This document shows, piece after piece, positions 28,728 to 42,715 of a stretch of 64,000 nt of DNA. The notes beneath the pieces were generated by a model. It was not told where the DNA came from, ran no database searches, and saw only the letters and a program-made list of their open reading frames with translations. The position numbers and the translations under genes are program-made. The number at the start of each line of letters is the position of its first letter. Position 1 is the first letter of the stretch. The stretch comes from Pseudarthrobacter sulfonivorans (GTDB lineage Bacteria; Actinomycetota; Actinomycetes; Actinomycetales; Micrococcaceae). The DNA is taken from the NCBI RefSeq assembly GCF_024391045.1, contig NZ_JANFCZ010000006.1, forward strand, positions 62,001-126,000. The letters run 5' to 3'.

Positions 28728-29291
28728 GTGGCAACCACTAACGACATCAAGAACGGCACGGTCCTGAAGCTCGAGGGCCAGCTCTGGAACGTCATCGAAT
28801 TCCAGCACGTCAAGCCCGGCAAGGGTGGCGCATTCGTCCGCACCAAGATGCGGAACGTGATGTCCGGCAAGGTTGTGGATAAGACGTTCAACGCCGGCCT
28901 CAAGATCGAAACCGCTACGGTTGACCGCCGCGACTACCAGTACCTGTACCAGGACGGTGCAGACTTCGTCTTCATGGACACCGCTGACTACGACCAGATC
29001 ACCGTTTCCGGTGCAACTGTTGGCGACGCCACGAACTTCATGCTGGAAAACCAGATGGTCAACATTGCCATCCACGAAGGCAACCCGCTCTACATCGAAC
29101 TCCCGCCGAGCGTTGTCCTGGAGATCACGTACACGGAACCGGGCCTGCAGGGCGACCGCTCCTCGGCCGGGACCAAGCCGGCAACCTTGGAAACCGGATA
29201 CGAAATCCAGGTTCCGCTGTTCGTCGAGAACAACACCAAGGTCAAGGTTGACACCCGCGACGGAAGCTACCTCGGCCGGGTCAGCGAGTAG
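28728..29291 (+). CDS. efp: Elongation factor P
   Basis: Binds the ribosome between the P and E sites and relieves stalling at consecutive prolines. The 187-residue protein has the usual three beta-barrel domains. The functional loop at the tip of domain I reads VKPGKGGAF, with Lys as the tip residue near residue 32, followed by the signature VDKTFNAG and YPxQxxxL-like segments. No EpmA, YmfI or EarP-type modification gene is in this window. The GTG at 28728 is preceded by AGAGGAAA. The stop shares a base with the nusB start. Confidence 0.96.
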   Translation: MATTNDIKNGTVLKLEGQLWNVIEFQHVKPGKGGAFVRTKMRNVMSGKVVDKTFNAGLKIETATVDRRDYQYLYQDGADFVFMDTADYDQITVSGATVGDATNFMLENQMVNIAIHEGNPLYIELPPSVVLEITYTEPGLQGDRSSAGTKPATLETGYEIQVPLFVENNTKVKVDTRDGSYLGRVSE

Positions 29292-29701
29292 TGAGCGCCC
29301 GCGGTAAGGCCCGGAACCGGGCACTGGATATACTTTTCGAAGCTGAGCAGCGCTCGGCTTCGGCGTTTGACGTGTTGCGGGCACGGCGGGAAAAGACCGA
29401 TCAGATCATCAACCCGTACACCCTGGAAATTGTGGAAGGCGTCGTCTCACAGCAGACCGCCATCGACGAGTTCCTGGAAACGTACTCCCAGGGCTGGACC
29501 TTGGAGCGCATGCCCTCGGTGGACCGCATCATCCTGCGGATCGGCACCTGGGAACTTCTCTACAACGATGACGTCCCCGACGGCGTCGCAGTTAGCGAGG
29601 CAGTGGCACTGGCCAAAGCGCTCTCAACTGACGAGTCGCCGTCGTTCATCAACGGACTCCTCGGACGCCTGCAGCAGTTGAAGCCCTCGCTCCTGGCCTG
29701 A
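29291..29701 (+). CDS. nusB: Transcription antitermination protein NusB
   Basis: Binds boxA RNA with S10 (NusE) and promotes rRNA transcription antitermination. The 136-residue all-helical protein has the normal NusB layout: ARNRALDILFEAEQR at the N terminus, and MPSVDRIILRIGTWELLYND and AVSEAVALAKALSTDESPSF in the C-terminal half. The GTG start overlaps the efp stop by one base. A terminator follows, closing the alaS-to-nusB gene block. Confidence 0.95.
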   Translation: MSARGKARNRALDILFEAEQRSASAFDVLRARREKTDQIINPYTLEIVEGVVSQQTAIDEFLETYSQGWTLERMPSVDRIILRIGTWELLYNDDVPDGVAVSEAVALAKALSTDESPSFINGLLGRLQQLKPSLLA

Positions 29702-29715
29702 GGCCTATTCGGCAG

Positions 29716-29755
29716 GGGGACCAGCGACCACCCATGGTGGAGGCTGGTCCCCTTT
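29716..29755 (+). terminator. Hairpin terminator after nusB
   Basis: GGGGACCAGC (29716-29725) pairs with GCTGGTCCCC (29743-29752). The loop contains a smaller CCACCCATGGTGG stem, and TTTC follows. It starts 15 bp after the nusB stop and may also serve the convergent PrsW gene. Confidence 0.8.
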
Positions 29756-29777
29756 CGCATGCACGCCACTGCCCGGC

Positions 29778-31046
29778 TCAGCCCGCGACGGCGGCGCGGA
29801 GCTGCAGGATCCGCTGCAGCTGATGCTTCTCATCGGCCTGGTGCAGCGGGACGTCCCGGCCGCTGAGGATCCGCTGCCGGATAAAGGCCAGCTGGGTGGC
29901 GGCCTGGAGGAAGGCTCTCATTTGCGGCCGCCGGTGGTAGCCCGCCGCCCACTGCAAGGCCGTCCGCCTCCCGCCGGGTGTTGCCAGCAACTCCACCTCT
30001 GCGGGGGTGAACCAGCCGGCGGCGGAATACTCCATGAGCCGCTGGCGCGTCAGCCTGGTCTCCGCCACACGCAGGAGGATGATCCCGACGACCGCCAGCA
30101 CGAAGATCGGCACCTGGATGAGCACATACTCGGCCAGGAAGCCTGCGCCCATGCTGTTCCACCGGTTATGGAGCAGCATCGCCGGGACCAGGCCGATGAA
30201 GAAAGCCAGCACGGAAACCCCGGTGTGCCACCGGCGCGCGGCGAAACCCATGATGAGGCCGGTGGTCCCGGTAAAGATGGCGTGGGCGAACGGTGACATC
30301 ACACCGCGGAGCAGGAAGACCTGGGCAAGGCCGGTTGCCGGGCTGCCGGACTCTGCGATGGCCCGGCCGAAGTAGAGGATGTTCTCCGTGAACGCGAACC
30401 CGCCGGCGATGGTGAAAGCGAACACCACACCGTCCACCGGGCCGTCGAAGTTCTTCCGGGCCAGGAGCAGGAGCAGCAGCAGGCCCAGGGACTTGGCGAA
30501 TTCCTCCACGATGGGTGCCTGGACGGTGGCCATGTAGGTGCGGAGGTCCGCGCTGTCACTGAATTGGAAGGTCAGTGCGAAGAACGGCTGGACCAGGAGC
30601 GTGACGGCCACGGACACCGCCGCGCCCCAGGTGAACGCAAAGAACAGCAGCCGTTTGGGCTCCGGCTCCCACCGGTCGATGGCATGCACCGTCAGGAGCA
30701 CGGCGGACAGCGGAATCAGCGAGACCACAAAGCCCGTGACGAAGCCGCCAACCCCGGTGCTGGAGACCAGGAAGGGCACCACCAGCAGGAGGCTCAGGAA
30801 CGCCAGGGCTGCCCCGCCTACGGTCAGGACCAGCAGGCCCGCGGACCGCTTGCCTTTGCCGTCAGGGCCGGACGCCGAAGGCCCCAGTGCGGGCAGGGGA
30901 GCCGCATAGGTGCCAGGCGCGGGACGGTAGTACTCCGGTTCGATCCGGCCCATCCAGGTCGGGTTCGCCTGGCCGGGCAGCGGGTCCGGGGCTCCGGCGC
31001 GCCCGCCGGCCCGGCCGGGTCCCCGCGGGTAAGGGTTGGTGGACAT
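29778..31046 (-). CDS. PrsW-family intramembrane metalloprotease
   Basis: A 422-residue multi-pass membrane protein of the PrsW/CPBP-like protease group, named after the enzyme that cleaves anti-sigma factor RsiW in Bacillus. An N-terminal Pro/Gly-rich cytoplasmic tail of about 70 residues is followed by eight or so membrane helices. The expected active-site residues are present: EEFAKSLG (Glu-Glu), FAFTENILYF (Glu), PFAHAIFTG (His) and LLHNRWN (His). The substrate is unknown and no anti-sigma gene is adjacent. The ATG at 31046 begins MSTNPYPRG; no clear ribosome site precedes it, and TAGGCT lies 7 bases upstream, so it may be leaderless. It is divergent from pyrR. Confidence 0.88.
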   Translation of the reverse strand: MSTNPYPRGPGRAGGRAGAPDPLPGQANPTWMGRIEPEYYRPAPGTYAAPLPALGPSASGPDGKGKRSAGLLVLTVGGAALAFLSLLLVVPFLVSSTGVGGFVTGFVVSLIPLSAVLLTVHAIDRWEPEPKRLLFFAFTWGAAVSVAVTLLVQPFFALTFQFSDSADLRTYMATVQAPIVEEFAKSLGLLLLLLLARKNFDGPVDGVVFAFTIAGGFAFTENILYFGRAIAESGSPATGLAQVFLLRGVMSPFAHAIFTGTTGLIMGFAARRWHTGVSVLAFFIGLVPAMLLHNRWNSMGAGFLAEYVLIQVPIFVLAVVGIILLRVAETRLTRQRLMEYSAAGWFTPAEVELLATPGGRRTALQWAAGYHRRPQMRAFLQAATQLAFIRQRILSGRDVPLHQADEKHQLQRILQLRAAVAG

Positions 31047-31111
31047 AGACGAAAGCCTAATGCCCGGCACCAATGTGGTAATTTTGAACCGCACATGATC
31101 CTTTTTTAATT

Positions 31112-31139
31112 CCGTCCCGTGAGGCGGGGAAAGGGGAGA
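31112..31139 (+). promoter_or_regulatory. PyrR-binding RNA hairpin overlapping the pyrR ribosome site
   Basis: CCG-U-CC (31112-31117), loop CGUGA (31118-31122) and GG-CGG (31123-31127) form a short bulged hairpin that contains UCCCGUGAGG. This closely matches the conserved UCC-N-GNGAGG core of PyrR-binding loops. The ribosome site AAGGGGAG (31131-31138) follows 3 bases later, ahead of TTG at 31146. There is no room for a separate attenuator, so UMP-bound PyrR would be expected to block translation initiation, as proposed for mycobacteria, rather than transcription. Confidence 0.7.
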
Positions 31140-31145
31140 CGAGCG

Positions 31146-31729
31146 TTGACTTCTGTCACAAGCGCACCGGTTCCAGCCAGGGTTGTCCTCAACCAGGCAG
31201 ACATTGACCGTGCCCTCACTCGTATCGCCCATGAGATCCTCGAGGCCAACAAAGGCTCCCAGGACCTGGTCCTGCTGGGCATTCCGCGCCGCGGTTATCC
31301 GCTGGCACTTCGCCTGGCACAGAAAATTGCAGCAGCGGACCCCACAGTGGACGCCACGGCAATAGTTGGTCAGCTCGACGTCACCATGTTCCGCGACGAC
31401 CTCTCGCACCAGCCCACCAGGCCGCCGTACCCTACCCAGCTCCCGCTCACGGGAATCGACAACAAGGTTGTGGTGCTCATTGATGACGTCCTGTATTCAG
31501 GCCGGACCATCCGGGCTGCCCTGGACGCCATCATCGACCTCGGCCGCCCCCGGATCGTCAGGCTCGCCGTGCTGATCGACCGGGGCCACCGCGAACTCCC
31601 CATCCGCGCCGACCATGTGGGCAAGAACCTCCCCACCTCCTCCGCCGAGAAGGTCAGGGTCCGCCTGGAGGAAACAGACACCGCCGCCAACGGGGCCGCC
31701 GTCAACGAAGTGGTTATCGAGGGCGGCGC

Positions 31730-31733
<4 letters not shown>
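31146..31733 (+). CDS. pyrR: Bifunctional PyrR: pyr operon regulator / uracil phosphoribosyltransferase
   Basis: RNA-binding regulator of pyrimidine synthesis with uracil phosphoribosyltransferase activity. The 195-residue protein has the PRPP loop [20 protein letters not shown] (about residues 108-127), the PyrR-specific [10 protein letters not shown] near 77-86 and [10 protein letters not shown] near 47-56. I chose TTG at 31146, preceded by AAGGGGAG; a longer frame begins inside the hairpin. Its stop overlaps the pyrB GTG by four bases. Confidence 0.94.
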
Positions 31734-32754
<1,021 letters not shown>

Positions 32755-32755
<1 letters not shown>

Positions 32756-34107
32756 TGGCAGACAACAACGGAACGTACTTGATCCGCGGTGCGGCCATCC
32801 TGGGCGGCGACGCCGCAGACCTGCTCATCCGAGACGGCGTCATCGCCGCCAAGGGCGCCGCGGCGGCCACGCACAGCGACGCAAAGGACGCCACCGTGAT
32901 CGAGGCCGCCGGCCTGGTGGCGCTGCCCGGCATGGTGGACGTGCACACCCACCTCCGCGAACCCGGCCGCGAAGACGCCGAAACCGTTGAGACCGGTACC
33001 CGGGCCGCGGCTTTGGGCGGCTTCACCGCCGTCCACGCCATGGCCAACAGCAACCCTGTGGCGGACACCGCCGGTGTGGTGGAACAGGTCCACAGCCTGG
33101 GCCGTGCCGCCGGCTGGGTGGACGTCCGGCCCGTCGGTGCCGTAACCGTCGGCCTGGCGGGCGAGCAGCTCGCCGAACTGGGCGCCATGGCGGATTCACG
33201 CGCCCAGGTGCGGATGTTCTCCGACGACGGCATCTGCGTCCACGATCCGGTGCTGATGCGCCGTGCCCTGGAATATGTGAAGGCGTTCGACGGCGTGGTG
33301 GCCCAGCATGCGCAGGAGCCGCGCCTCACCGCCGGCGCCCAGATGAATGAGGGTGCAGTCTCCGCGGTCCTGGGGCTCACCGGCTGGCCGGCGGTTGCCG
33401 AGGAAAGCATCATCGCCCGCGACGTCCTGCTGGCCCAGCACGTGGACTCCCGCCTGCACGTCTGCCACGTCTCCACCGCCGGTTCCGTGGAGATCATCCG
33501 CTGGGCCAAGGAACGCGGCATCAACGTCACGGCGGAGGTCACACCGCACCACCTCCTCCTCACCGATGACCTGGTCCGCAGCTACAACCCCGTCTACAAG
33601 GTCAACCCGCCGCTCCGCACGGACGCCGACGTGCAGGCCCTGCGCGCTGGCCTGGCCGACGGCACCATCGACGTGGTGGGCACCGACCACGCCCCGCACC
33701 CCAGCGAGCACAAGGAATGCGAGTGGGCGCAGGCGGCCATGGGCATGACCGGTCTTGAAACTGCACTGTCTGTCGTCCAGCACGCCATGATCGAAACCGG
33801 CCTCATGACGTGGGCCGACTTCGCCCGCGTTACGTCCACCGCGGGTGCCGGGATCGGCCGGCTGACGGACCAGGGACGGCCCCTCGAAACCGGTGAACCG
33901 GCGAACATCATTCTGGTGGACCCGGCAGCCCGCTGGACGGTGGATCCGGCGAAAATGGCCACCATGGGACGCAACTCCCCGTTTGCCGGGCTCGAACTTC
34001 CCGGGAAAGTGGTGGCCACATTCTACAAGGGCCACCCCACCGTCCTCGACGGCAGGCTCAACACCCCCTACCGGGAATCGGCGGCCGCTGCGGCAGGCGC
34101 TTCCTGA
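32755..34107 (+). CDS. pyrC: Dihydroorotase
   Basis: Cyclises carbamoyl aspartate to dihydroorotate; a zinc amidohydrolase. The 450-residue protein is the class I (long) type, with metal ligands in VDVHTHLREPG (about residues 61-71), a metal-binding His in TAEVTPHHLLL (about 260-270) and the catalytic Asp in GTDHAPHPSEHKECEW (about 305-320). The ATG at 32755 shares one base with the pyrB stop; the same frame is open far upstream, but that part is a shadow of pyrB. Confidence 0.96.
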
Positions 34108-34625
34108 TGAACAGCGAAATGCTCTCCCTGGTCAGCACGGTGGCGATTATCGTCGTCGTGCTGCTCATGATCGGGTTCGGCTGGCGGAACCGCCTCAGGC
34201 GGCAGGCCGACGTCGCCCCCTTGCCCGAGGTGCCCCTGGAGCCCGGGGTGCCGGGCGCCCGGGCGGAAGGCCAGTACGTTGCCTCCACCACCGCCGGTGA
34301 CTGGCTGGACCGGATCGCAGTGCACAGCCTCGGCATCCGCACCAACGCCGTGCTCAGCGTGTACTCCCATGGCGTGCTCCTGGACCGCTCCGGCGCCCCG
34401 GCCGTGTACATCCCGGCCGCGAACCTGACCGGCGTGCGGCAGGAGAGCGGCATGGCCGGCAAATTCGTGGAAAAGGACGGCCTCCTGGTCATCACGTGGG
34501 AGCTCGGTACCCACACCCTGGACACCGGCTTCCGGACCCGACGGGCCGCCGACAAGGATGCCCTCTATGACTCCCTTCAGCAATTGATCGCCGCAGCCCC
34601 CCAGGCAGATCCCAGTGGAAAGTAA
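34107..34625 (+). CDS. PH-like membrane protein of the pyr operon, function unknown
   Basis: A 172-residue protein with one N-terminal membrane helix ([20 protein letters not shown], about residues 10-29) and a C-terminal domain predicted to be mostly beta, of the PH-like type ([54 protein letters not shown]). It corresponds in position to the conserved membrane protein between pyrC and carA in mycobacteria (Rv1382). Function is not known. Its ATG shares one base with the pyrC stop. Confidence 0.82.
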   Translation: MNSEMLSLVSTVAIIVVVLLMIGFGWRNRLRRQADVAPLPEVPLEPGVPGARAEGQYVASTTAGDWLDRIAVHSLGIRTNAVLSVYSHGVLLDRSGAPAVYIPAANLTGVRQESGMAGKFVEKDGLLVITWELGTHTLDTGFRTRRAADKDALYDSLQQLIAAAPQADPSGK

Positions 34626-34629
34626 GACA

Positions 34630-35873
34630 GTGACAGAACCTCACGCAGTGACAAAAACAGCACCACAAGCAGAGACTGCGTCACCAGCAGCCACCCCCGC
34701 CGTCTTCGTCCTGGAAGACGGACGCATGTTCCGCGGCAGGAGCTACGGCGCGCAGGGCACCGCCCTGGGCGAGGCCGTGTTCGCCACCGGCATGACGGGC
34801 TACCAGGAAACCATCACGGACCCGTCCTACGCCCGCCAGCTCGTGGTCCAGACCGCCCCGCACATCGGCAACACCGGCGTCAACAGTGACGACGCCGAGT
34901 CCCGGCGGATCTGGGTGGCCGGCTACATCGTCCGCGACGCGGCGCGACGTCCCTCCAACTGGCGTTCGGAACGCTCCCTCGACGAGGAGCTCATCGAGCA
35001 GGGGATCGTGGGCATCCAGGGCGTGGACACCCGCGCCATCACCCGGCACCTGCGCGAACACAAGACCATGCGTGCCGGCATCTTCTCCGGCGAGGCTGCC
35101 AAGGCATCGGACCAGGAACTCGTAGACGCCGTCCTGGCCAGCGCCCCCATGGAAGGTGCGCGCCTGGCGGAGGAAGTCAGCGTGGACAAGGCCTATGTGG
35201 TGGAGCCCAAGGACCACGGCTGGGACGGTGAACCCCGGTTCAGCATCGCCGCGGTGGACCTCGGCATCAAGGCCATGACTCCCACCCGCTTCGCCGAGCG
35301 CGGCGTGCGCGTGCACGTCCTGCCCGCCACCGCCACCCTCGAGGACGTGAAGGCAGTCAACCCGGACGGCTTCTTTATGTCCAACGGCCCGGGCGACCCC
35401 GCCACGGCCGATGCCCAGGTCAAGCTGCTCCGCTCCGTCCTTGACGAGAAGCTGCCCTACTTCGGCATCTGCTTCGGCAACCAGATCCTGGGCCGCGCGC
35501 TTGGCTTCGGCACCTACAAGCTCCGCTACGGCCACCGCGGCATCAACCAGCCGGTCATGGACCGCCGCACCGGCAAAGTGGAAATCACTTCCCAGAACCA
35601 CGGCTTCGCCGTGGACGCCCCGCTCGACGGCGCCACCCAGGCCCCCGAAGAGCGCTACGGCCGCGTCGAGGTCAGCCACATCAGCCTGAACGACGACGTC
35701 GTGGAAGGCCTCGCATGCCTGGACATCCCGGCATTCTCGGTCCAGTACCACCCGGAAGCGGCCGCCGGCCCGCACGACGCCGCCTACCTGTTCGACCGTT
35801 TCATCGACCTGATGGCGGACACCAAGAACGGCGCAGAGAACACCACCGATTCCAAGACTGAGGACAAGAAGTA

Positions 35874-35874
<1 letters not shown>
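34630..35874 (+). CDS. carA: Carbamoyl-phosphate synthase small chain
   Basis: Glutaminase subunit that supplies ammonia to CarB. The 414-residue protein has the CarA-specific N-terminal domain ([19 protein letters not shown] onward) and a class I glutamine amidotransferase domain with the nucleophile Cys in [16 protein letters not shown] and the His-Glu pair in [13 protein letters not shown] prefer GTG at 34630, 4 bases after the previous stop, because GGAAAG lies 7 bases upstream; a GTG at 34615 is in frame but has no good site. The first 25 residues are Thr/Ala/Pro-rich. The stop overlaps the carB ATG. Confidence 0.95.
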
Positions 35875-39204
<3,330 letters not shown>

Positions 39205-39212
<8 letters not shown>

Positions 39213-40068
39213 GTCCGGCTCCGCAGCTTCCACCGGCCGGGAGTCGTTCGGCTCCCGGCTGGGTGCGGCCATGGCCGCCCGCGGCCCTCTATGCGTCGGC
39301 ATTGACCCGCACCCCGCGCTGCTGAGGAGCTGGGGACTGGACGACGACGCCGCCGGGCTGAGGCGGTTTTCGCTGACCGTCCTGGACGCCGTGGGTTCGC
39401 TCGCTGCCGCGGTGAAGCCGCAGGTGGCGCTTTACGAGCGCCACGGGTCGGCCGGCATGGCGGTGCTGGAGGAAGTCCTGGCCGCTGCCCGGGGTCAGGT
39501 GCTCTCGATCGCCGATGCCAAGCGGGGAGATATCGGCTCCACCATGGCCGCCTACGCGGACGCCTGGCTGCGGGACGGGTCGGCGCTTGCCGCCGACTCG
39601 GTGACGCTGAGCCCGTACCTTGGCTTTGAGTCGCTGCGGCCGGCCCTTGACTTGGCTGCGGACTACGGACGGGGCGTCTTTGTCCTCGCCCTGACCTCCA
39701 ACCCGGAGGGCGCCTCCGTCCAGCACGTCGGCGGCATCGATTCGGTGGCGCGCCGGATCACCGAAGCAGCCGCGACGGAGAACGGCCGGTACGACGGGAC
39801 CCTGGGCTCCGTGGGACTGGTGGTGGGGGCCACGGTGGGCTCGGCGCTGGCTGACCTGCAGCTGGACCTGAGGGCCGTCCGCGGGCCCATCCTTGCTCCC
39901 GGGCTGGGTGCACAGGGCGCCACCCCGGCCGACCTTCGCCGGACGTTCGGTGCGGCCTACCCGCAGGTGCTGGGAACCTCGAGCCGGGACATCCTCGCTG
40001 CCGGTCCCGGCGTCCAGGGGATCCAAGGTGCGGCCCGGCGGACGCTCGACGGACTTCTTGAGGGCTGA
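39205..40068 (+). CDS. pyrF: Orotidine 5'-phosphate decarboxylase (type 2)
   Basis: Last step to UMP: decarboxylates OMP. The 287-residue protein belongs to the long type 2 group, with CVGIDPHP near residue 31 and the catalytic motif [20 protein letters not shown] (about 101-120), followed by [20 protein letters not shown] and [14 protein letters not shown]. The ATG at 39205 overlaps the end of carB by 8 bp. pyrD and pyrE are not in this operon. Confidence 0.95.
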
Positions 40069-40114
40069 CCTGCGGTTGTCCGGTTCAGGCCTGCACCGTT
40101 AAAGCCAGGGTCCA

Positions 40115-40143
40115 TTGATTCGAAGGGCACCAAAGGGTAGTTT
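40115..40143 (+). promoter_or_regulatory. Promoter of mihF
   Basis: TTGATT (40115-40120), a 17-base spacer and TAGTTT (40138-40143) form a plausible vegetative promoter, giving a leader of about 55 nt ahead of mihF. This allows the mihF-gmk-rpoZ genes to be made independently of the pyr operon. Confidence 0.6.
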
Positions 40144-40204
40144 CAGGACAAGTCCAACGGCGGCCGCCATTGGGCGCAGCTGAAAATTCCCGGGGGTGTC
40201 CTCC

Positions 40205-40522
40205 ATGAGCCTGCGACCCTTATCCGCGTCAGAACGCGCTGATGCCCTGCAGAAAGCTGCCGCGGCACGGGCAGCCCGTGCCGCGGTCAAGGAACGGCTC
40301 AAAAACGGCGAGACGTCGGCGGCGGACATTATCAGTTCGGCGGCCTCGGACGATGCCTTGGCGCGGATGCGGGTGGCCGAACTGTTGGAGGCCTTGCCCG
40401 GCATCGGCAAGGTCCGGGCAGCGGCCATTATGGAACAGCTGGGAATCGCGGCGTCCCGGCGGGTCCGGGGCCTGGGCATTCACCAGCGCCAGGCGCTGGT
40501 AGATTTTATAGACGAGAAGTAG
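40205..40522 (+). CDS. mihF: Integration host factor, actinobacterial type (mIHF)
   Basis: Small nucleoid-associated DNA-bending protein specific to actinobacteria, unrelated to proteobacterial IHF. The 105-residue protein has a basic N-terminal helix (AAAARAARAAVKERLKNGE) and the helix-two turn-helix DNA-binding part LLEALPGIGKVRAAAIMEQL plus SRRVRGLGIHQRQALVDFI. I chose ATG at 40205 (MSLRPL, the usual N terminus), with GGGGGTG upstream; GTG at 40196 is the in-frame alternative. It is followed by gmk and rpoZ, the standard actinobacterial order. Confidence 0.93.
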   Translation: MSLRPLSASERADALQKAAAARAARAAVKERLKNGETSAADIISSAASDDALARMRVAELLEALPGIGKVRAAAIMEQLGIAASRRVRGLGIHQRQALVDFIDEK

Positions 40523-40567
40523 GGCGAATAACTCTTCGTCGATCCATACACCGCCGCAAAGGAATAT

Positions 40568-41143
40568 GTGAGCAAGAAACCGGGACTGACAGTCCTCGCA
40601 GGTCCGACGGCTGTTGGCAAAGGCACCGTGTCCACCTACATCCGGGATAACTACCCGGAAGTCTGGCTTTCCGTATCGGCCACCACCCGCGCCCCGCGCC
40701 CCGGTGAGCAGGACGGCGTCCACTACTTCTTCAAAACCAAGGATGAGTTCGAAGCCCTGGTGGCGGCCGGAGAGCTGCTGGAGTGGGCTGTCGTCCACGG
40801 CCAGAACACCTACGGCACGCTCAAGAGCACCGTGAACCAGGCCATCGCGGACGGCAGGTCCGTGCTCCTGGAAATTGACCTGCAGGGTGCCCGCCAGGTC
40901 AAGGAGGCTGTTCCGGACGCGCAGTTCGTCTTCCTGGCGCCCCCCACGTGGGACGAAATGGTGCGCCGGCTGGTGGGCCGCGGCACGGAAAGTGCCGACG
41001 AGCAGCAGCGACGCCTGGAAACCGCTAAACTGGAACTTGCCGCTGAACCGGAGTTTGACCATACCGTCATTAATGACGACATTCGCCGGGCAGCGGACGA
41101 GCTTGTTTCACTCATGGGGCTGACCCCGCACCCGCATCAGTAG
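40568..41143 (+). CDS. gmk: Guanylate kinase
   Basis: Phosphorylates GMP to GDP with ATP. The 191-residue protein has the P-loop GPTAVGKGTVSTYI (about residues 11-24), the GMP-binding segment SATTRAPRPGEQDGVHYFF (about 38-56), EWAVVHGQNTYGT, and LEIDLQGARQVK. The family usually has Ser-Gly in the P-loop where this one has Thr-Ala, but the Lys and Gly residues are kept. The GTG at 40568 has AAAGGA upstream. Confidence 0.95.
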   Translation: MSKKPGLTVLAGPTAVGKGTVSTYIRDNYPEVWLSVSATTRAPRPGEQDGVHYFFKTKDEFEALVAAGELLEWAVVHGQNTYGTLKSTVNQAIADGRSVLLEIDLQGARQVKEAVPDAQFVFLAPPTWDEMVRRLVGRGTESADEQQRRLETAKLELAAEPEFDHTVINDDIRRAADELVSLMGLTPHPHQ

Positions 41144-41179
41144 CCGGTATAAGCCAGCCCGTTAGAATTTGGAGAATTC

Positions 41180-41440
41180 GTGTCCACGAACCTTGAAGGC
41201 ATCATCAACCCGCCGATCGACGATCTGCTGAAGGTAGCTGATTCCAAGTACGGCCTGGTGATCTTCGGTGCCAAGCGTGCACGTCAGATCAACGCTTACT
41301 ACGCCCAGCTGCACGAGGGCCTGTTCGAGTACGTCGGCCCACTGGTCGACACCAAGCTGAACGAGAAGTCGCTGTCCATCGCCCTGCGGGAAATCAACGA
41401 AGGCAAGCTCGTGTCCACGCCGATCGAAGCCGCAGAGTAA
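41180..41440 (+). CDS. rpoZ: RNA polymerase omega subunit
   Basis: Small RNA polymerase subunit that helps fold and place the beta-prime chain. The 86-residue protein has the conserved [18 protein letters not shown] core (about residues 28-45) and [15 protein letters not shown] near the end. Start GTG at 41180 has TTGGAGAA upstream. It lies 36 bp after gmk and 27 bp before coaBC. Confidence 0.95.
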   Translation: MSTNLEGIINPPIDDLLKVADSKYGLVIFGAKRARQINAYYAQLHEGLFEYVGPLVDTKLNEKSLSIALREINEGKLVSTPIEAAE

Positions 41441-41467
41441 GCCAGACTGCCTGTTGACGGAGGTCAC

Positions 41468-42715
41468 GTGCGCATAGTCCTCGGAGTCGGGGGAGGGATT
41501 GCGGCCTACAAGGTCGCATCGCTCCTCCGGCTTTTTACTGAAGCCGGCCACAACGTCACGGTGATTCCCACCGAGGCGGCCATCCGCTTTGTGGGGGTTG
41601 CCACCTGGGAGGCCCTGTCCGGCAACCCGGTCAGCAACAGCGTCTTCGACGACGTCCATCAGGTCAACCACGTCCGGCTGGGCCATGAGGCGGACCTCAT
41701 CGTCGTGGCACCGGCCACGGCCGACCTTCTGGCCCGCGCCGCCACGGGACAGGCCAGCGACCTCCTCACCAACACGCTGCTGATGGCCCGGGGGCCTGTT
41801 TTGTTCGCCCCGGCCATGCATACGGAGATGTGGCAGCACGCAGCCACCCGCGCCAACGTGGAGACCCTGCGCAGCAGGGGCGTCGCCGTCCTCGAGCCTG
41901 CCAGCGGCCGGCTGACCGGCGCCGACTCCGGCCCGGGCCGGCTGCCCGAACCGGAAGCCATCTTCGACGCTGCCATGGCCCTCGGCCAGGGCCAGTCCGA
42001 TTACCAGCTTCCGCTGGCCGGCCGGACCGTGACCATCAGCGCCGGCGGCACCAGGGAACCCCTGGATCCCGTCCGGTTCCTTGGCAACCGGTCATCCGGC
42101 AAGCAGGGCGTCGCGCTGGCCGTTGCGGCCCGCAACGCCGGTGCCACCGTAAGGCTCATCGCAGCCCACATGGACGTCCCGGCCCCGGCCGGCGTTGAGG
42201 TGGTGACGGTCGAGACGGCCCTCCAGCTGCGCGAAGCCGCGCTGACGGCGGCAGCTGATTCCGACGTCGTCATCATGGCCGCCGCGGTGGCGGACTTCCG
42301 CCCTGCCGAGATCTCCGGCACAAAGATCAAAAAACGCGATGACACGGCGGACCCCGTCATTACCCTGGTCCGCAACCCGGACATCCTGCAGGAGCTGGTG
42401 GAGGCGCGCCACGCTGCGGAGCATCAGGCCGCCCGACGCCACCAGCTGATCGTTGGCTTCGCGGCCGAAACCGGCGACAGCCAGGGCGATGTCCTGGCCT
42501 ACGCCGAGGCGAAGCTCAAGCGCAAAGGGTGCGACCTCCTGGTGGTCAACCACGTGGGAACGGACAAGGTCTTCGGGCAGGACACCAACTCGGTGGTCAT
42601 CCTGGCCCGTTCCGGCGCCGAACCACAGCTGGCGGCCGGGTCCAAGACTGAAGTTTCGGCCGCCGTGATAACGAGGGTCAGCCAGGAACTGAACCACGTT
42701 TCACCCCGCGCCTGA
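41468..42715 (+). CDS. coaBC: Bifunctional phosphopantothenoylcysteine decarboxylase / phosphopantothenate-cysteine ligase
   Basis: Two consecutive steps of coenzyme A synthesis. The 415-residue protein has an N-terminal flavin-dependent CoaC domain (GVGGGIAAYKVASLLRLF at the start; APAMHTEMWQHAAT near 117-130) and a C-terminal CoaB domain with the signature SAGGTREPLDPVRFLGNRSS (about 195-214) and AAAVADFRPAEISGTKIKK. The GTG at 41468 is preceded by ACGGAGG. The family location downstream of rpoZ is typical. Confidence 0.95.
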   Translation: MRIVLGVGGGIAAYKVASLLRLFTEAGHNVTVIPTEAAIRFVGVATWEALSGNPVSNSVFDDVHQVNHVRLGHEADLIVVAPATADLLARAATGQASDLLTNTLLMARGPVLFAPAMHTEMWQHAATRANVETLRSRGVAVLEPASGRLTGADSGPGRLPEPEAIFDAAMALGQGQSDYQLPLAGRTVTISAGGTREPLDPVRFLGNRSSGKQGVALAVAARNAGATVRLIAAHMDVPAPAGVEVVTVETALQLREAALTAAADSDVVIMAAAVADFRPAEISGTKIKKRDDTADPVITLVRNPDILQELVEARHAAEHQAARRHQLIVGFAAETGDSQGDVLAYAEAKLKRKGCDLLVVNHVGTDKVFGQDTNSVVILARSGAEPQLAAGSKTEVSAAVITRVSQELNHVSPRA

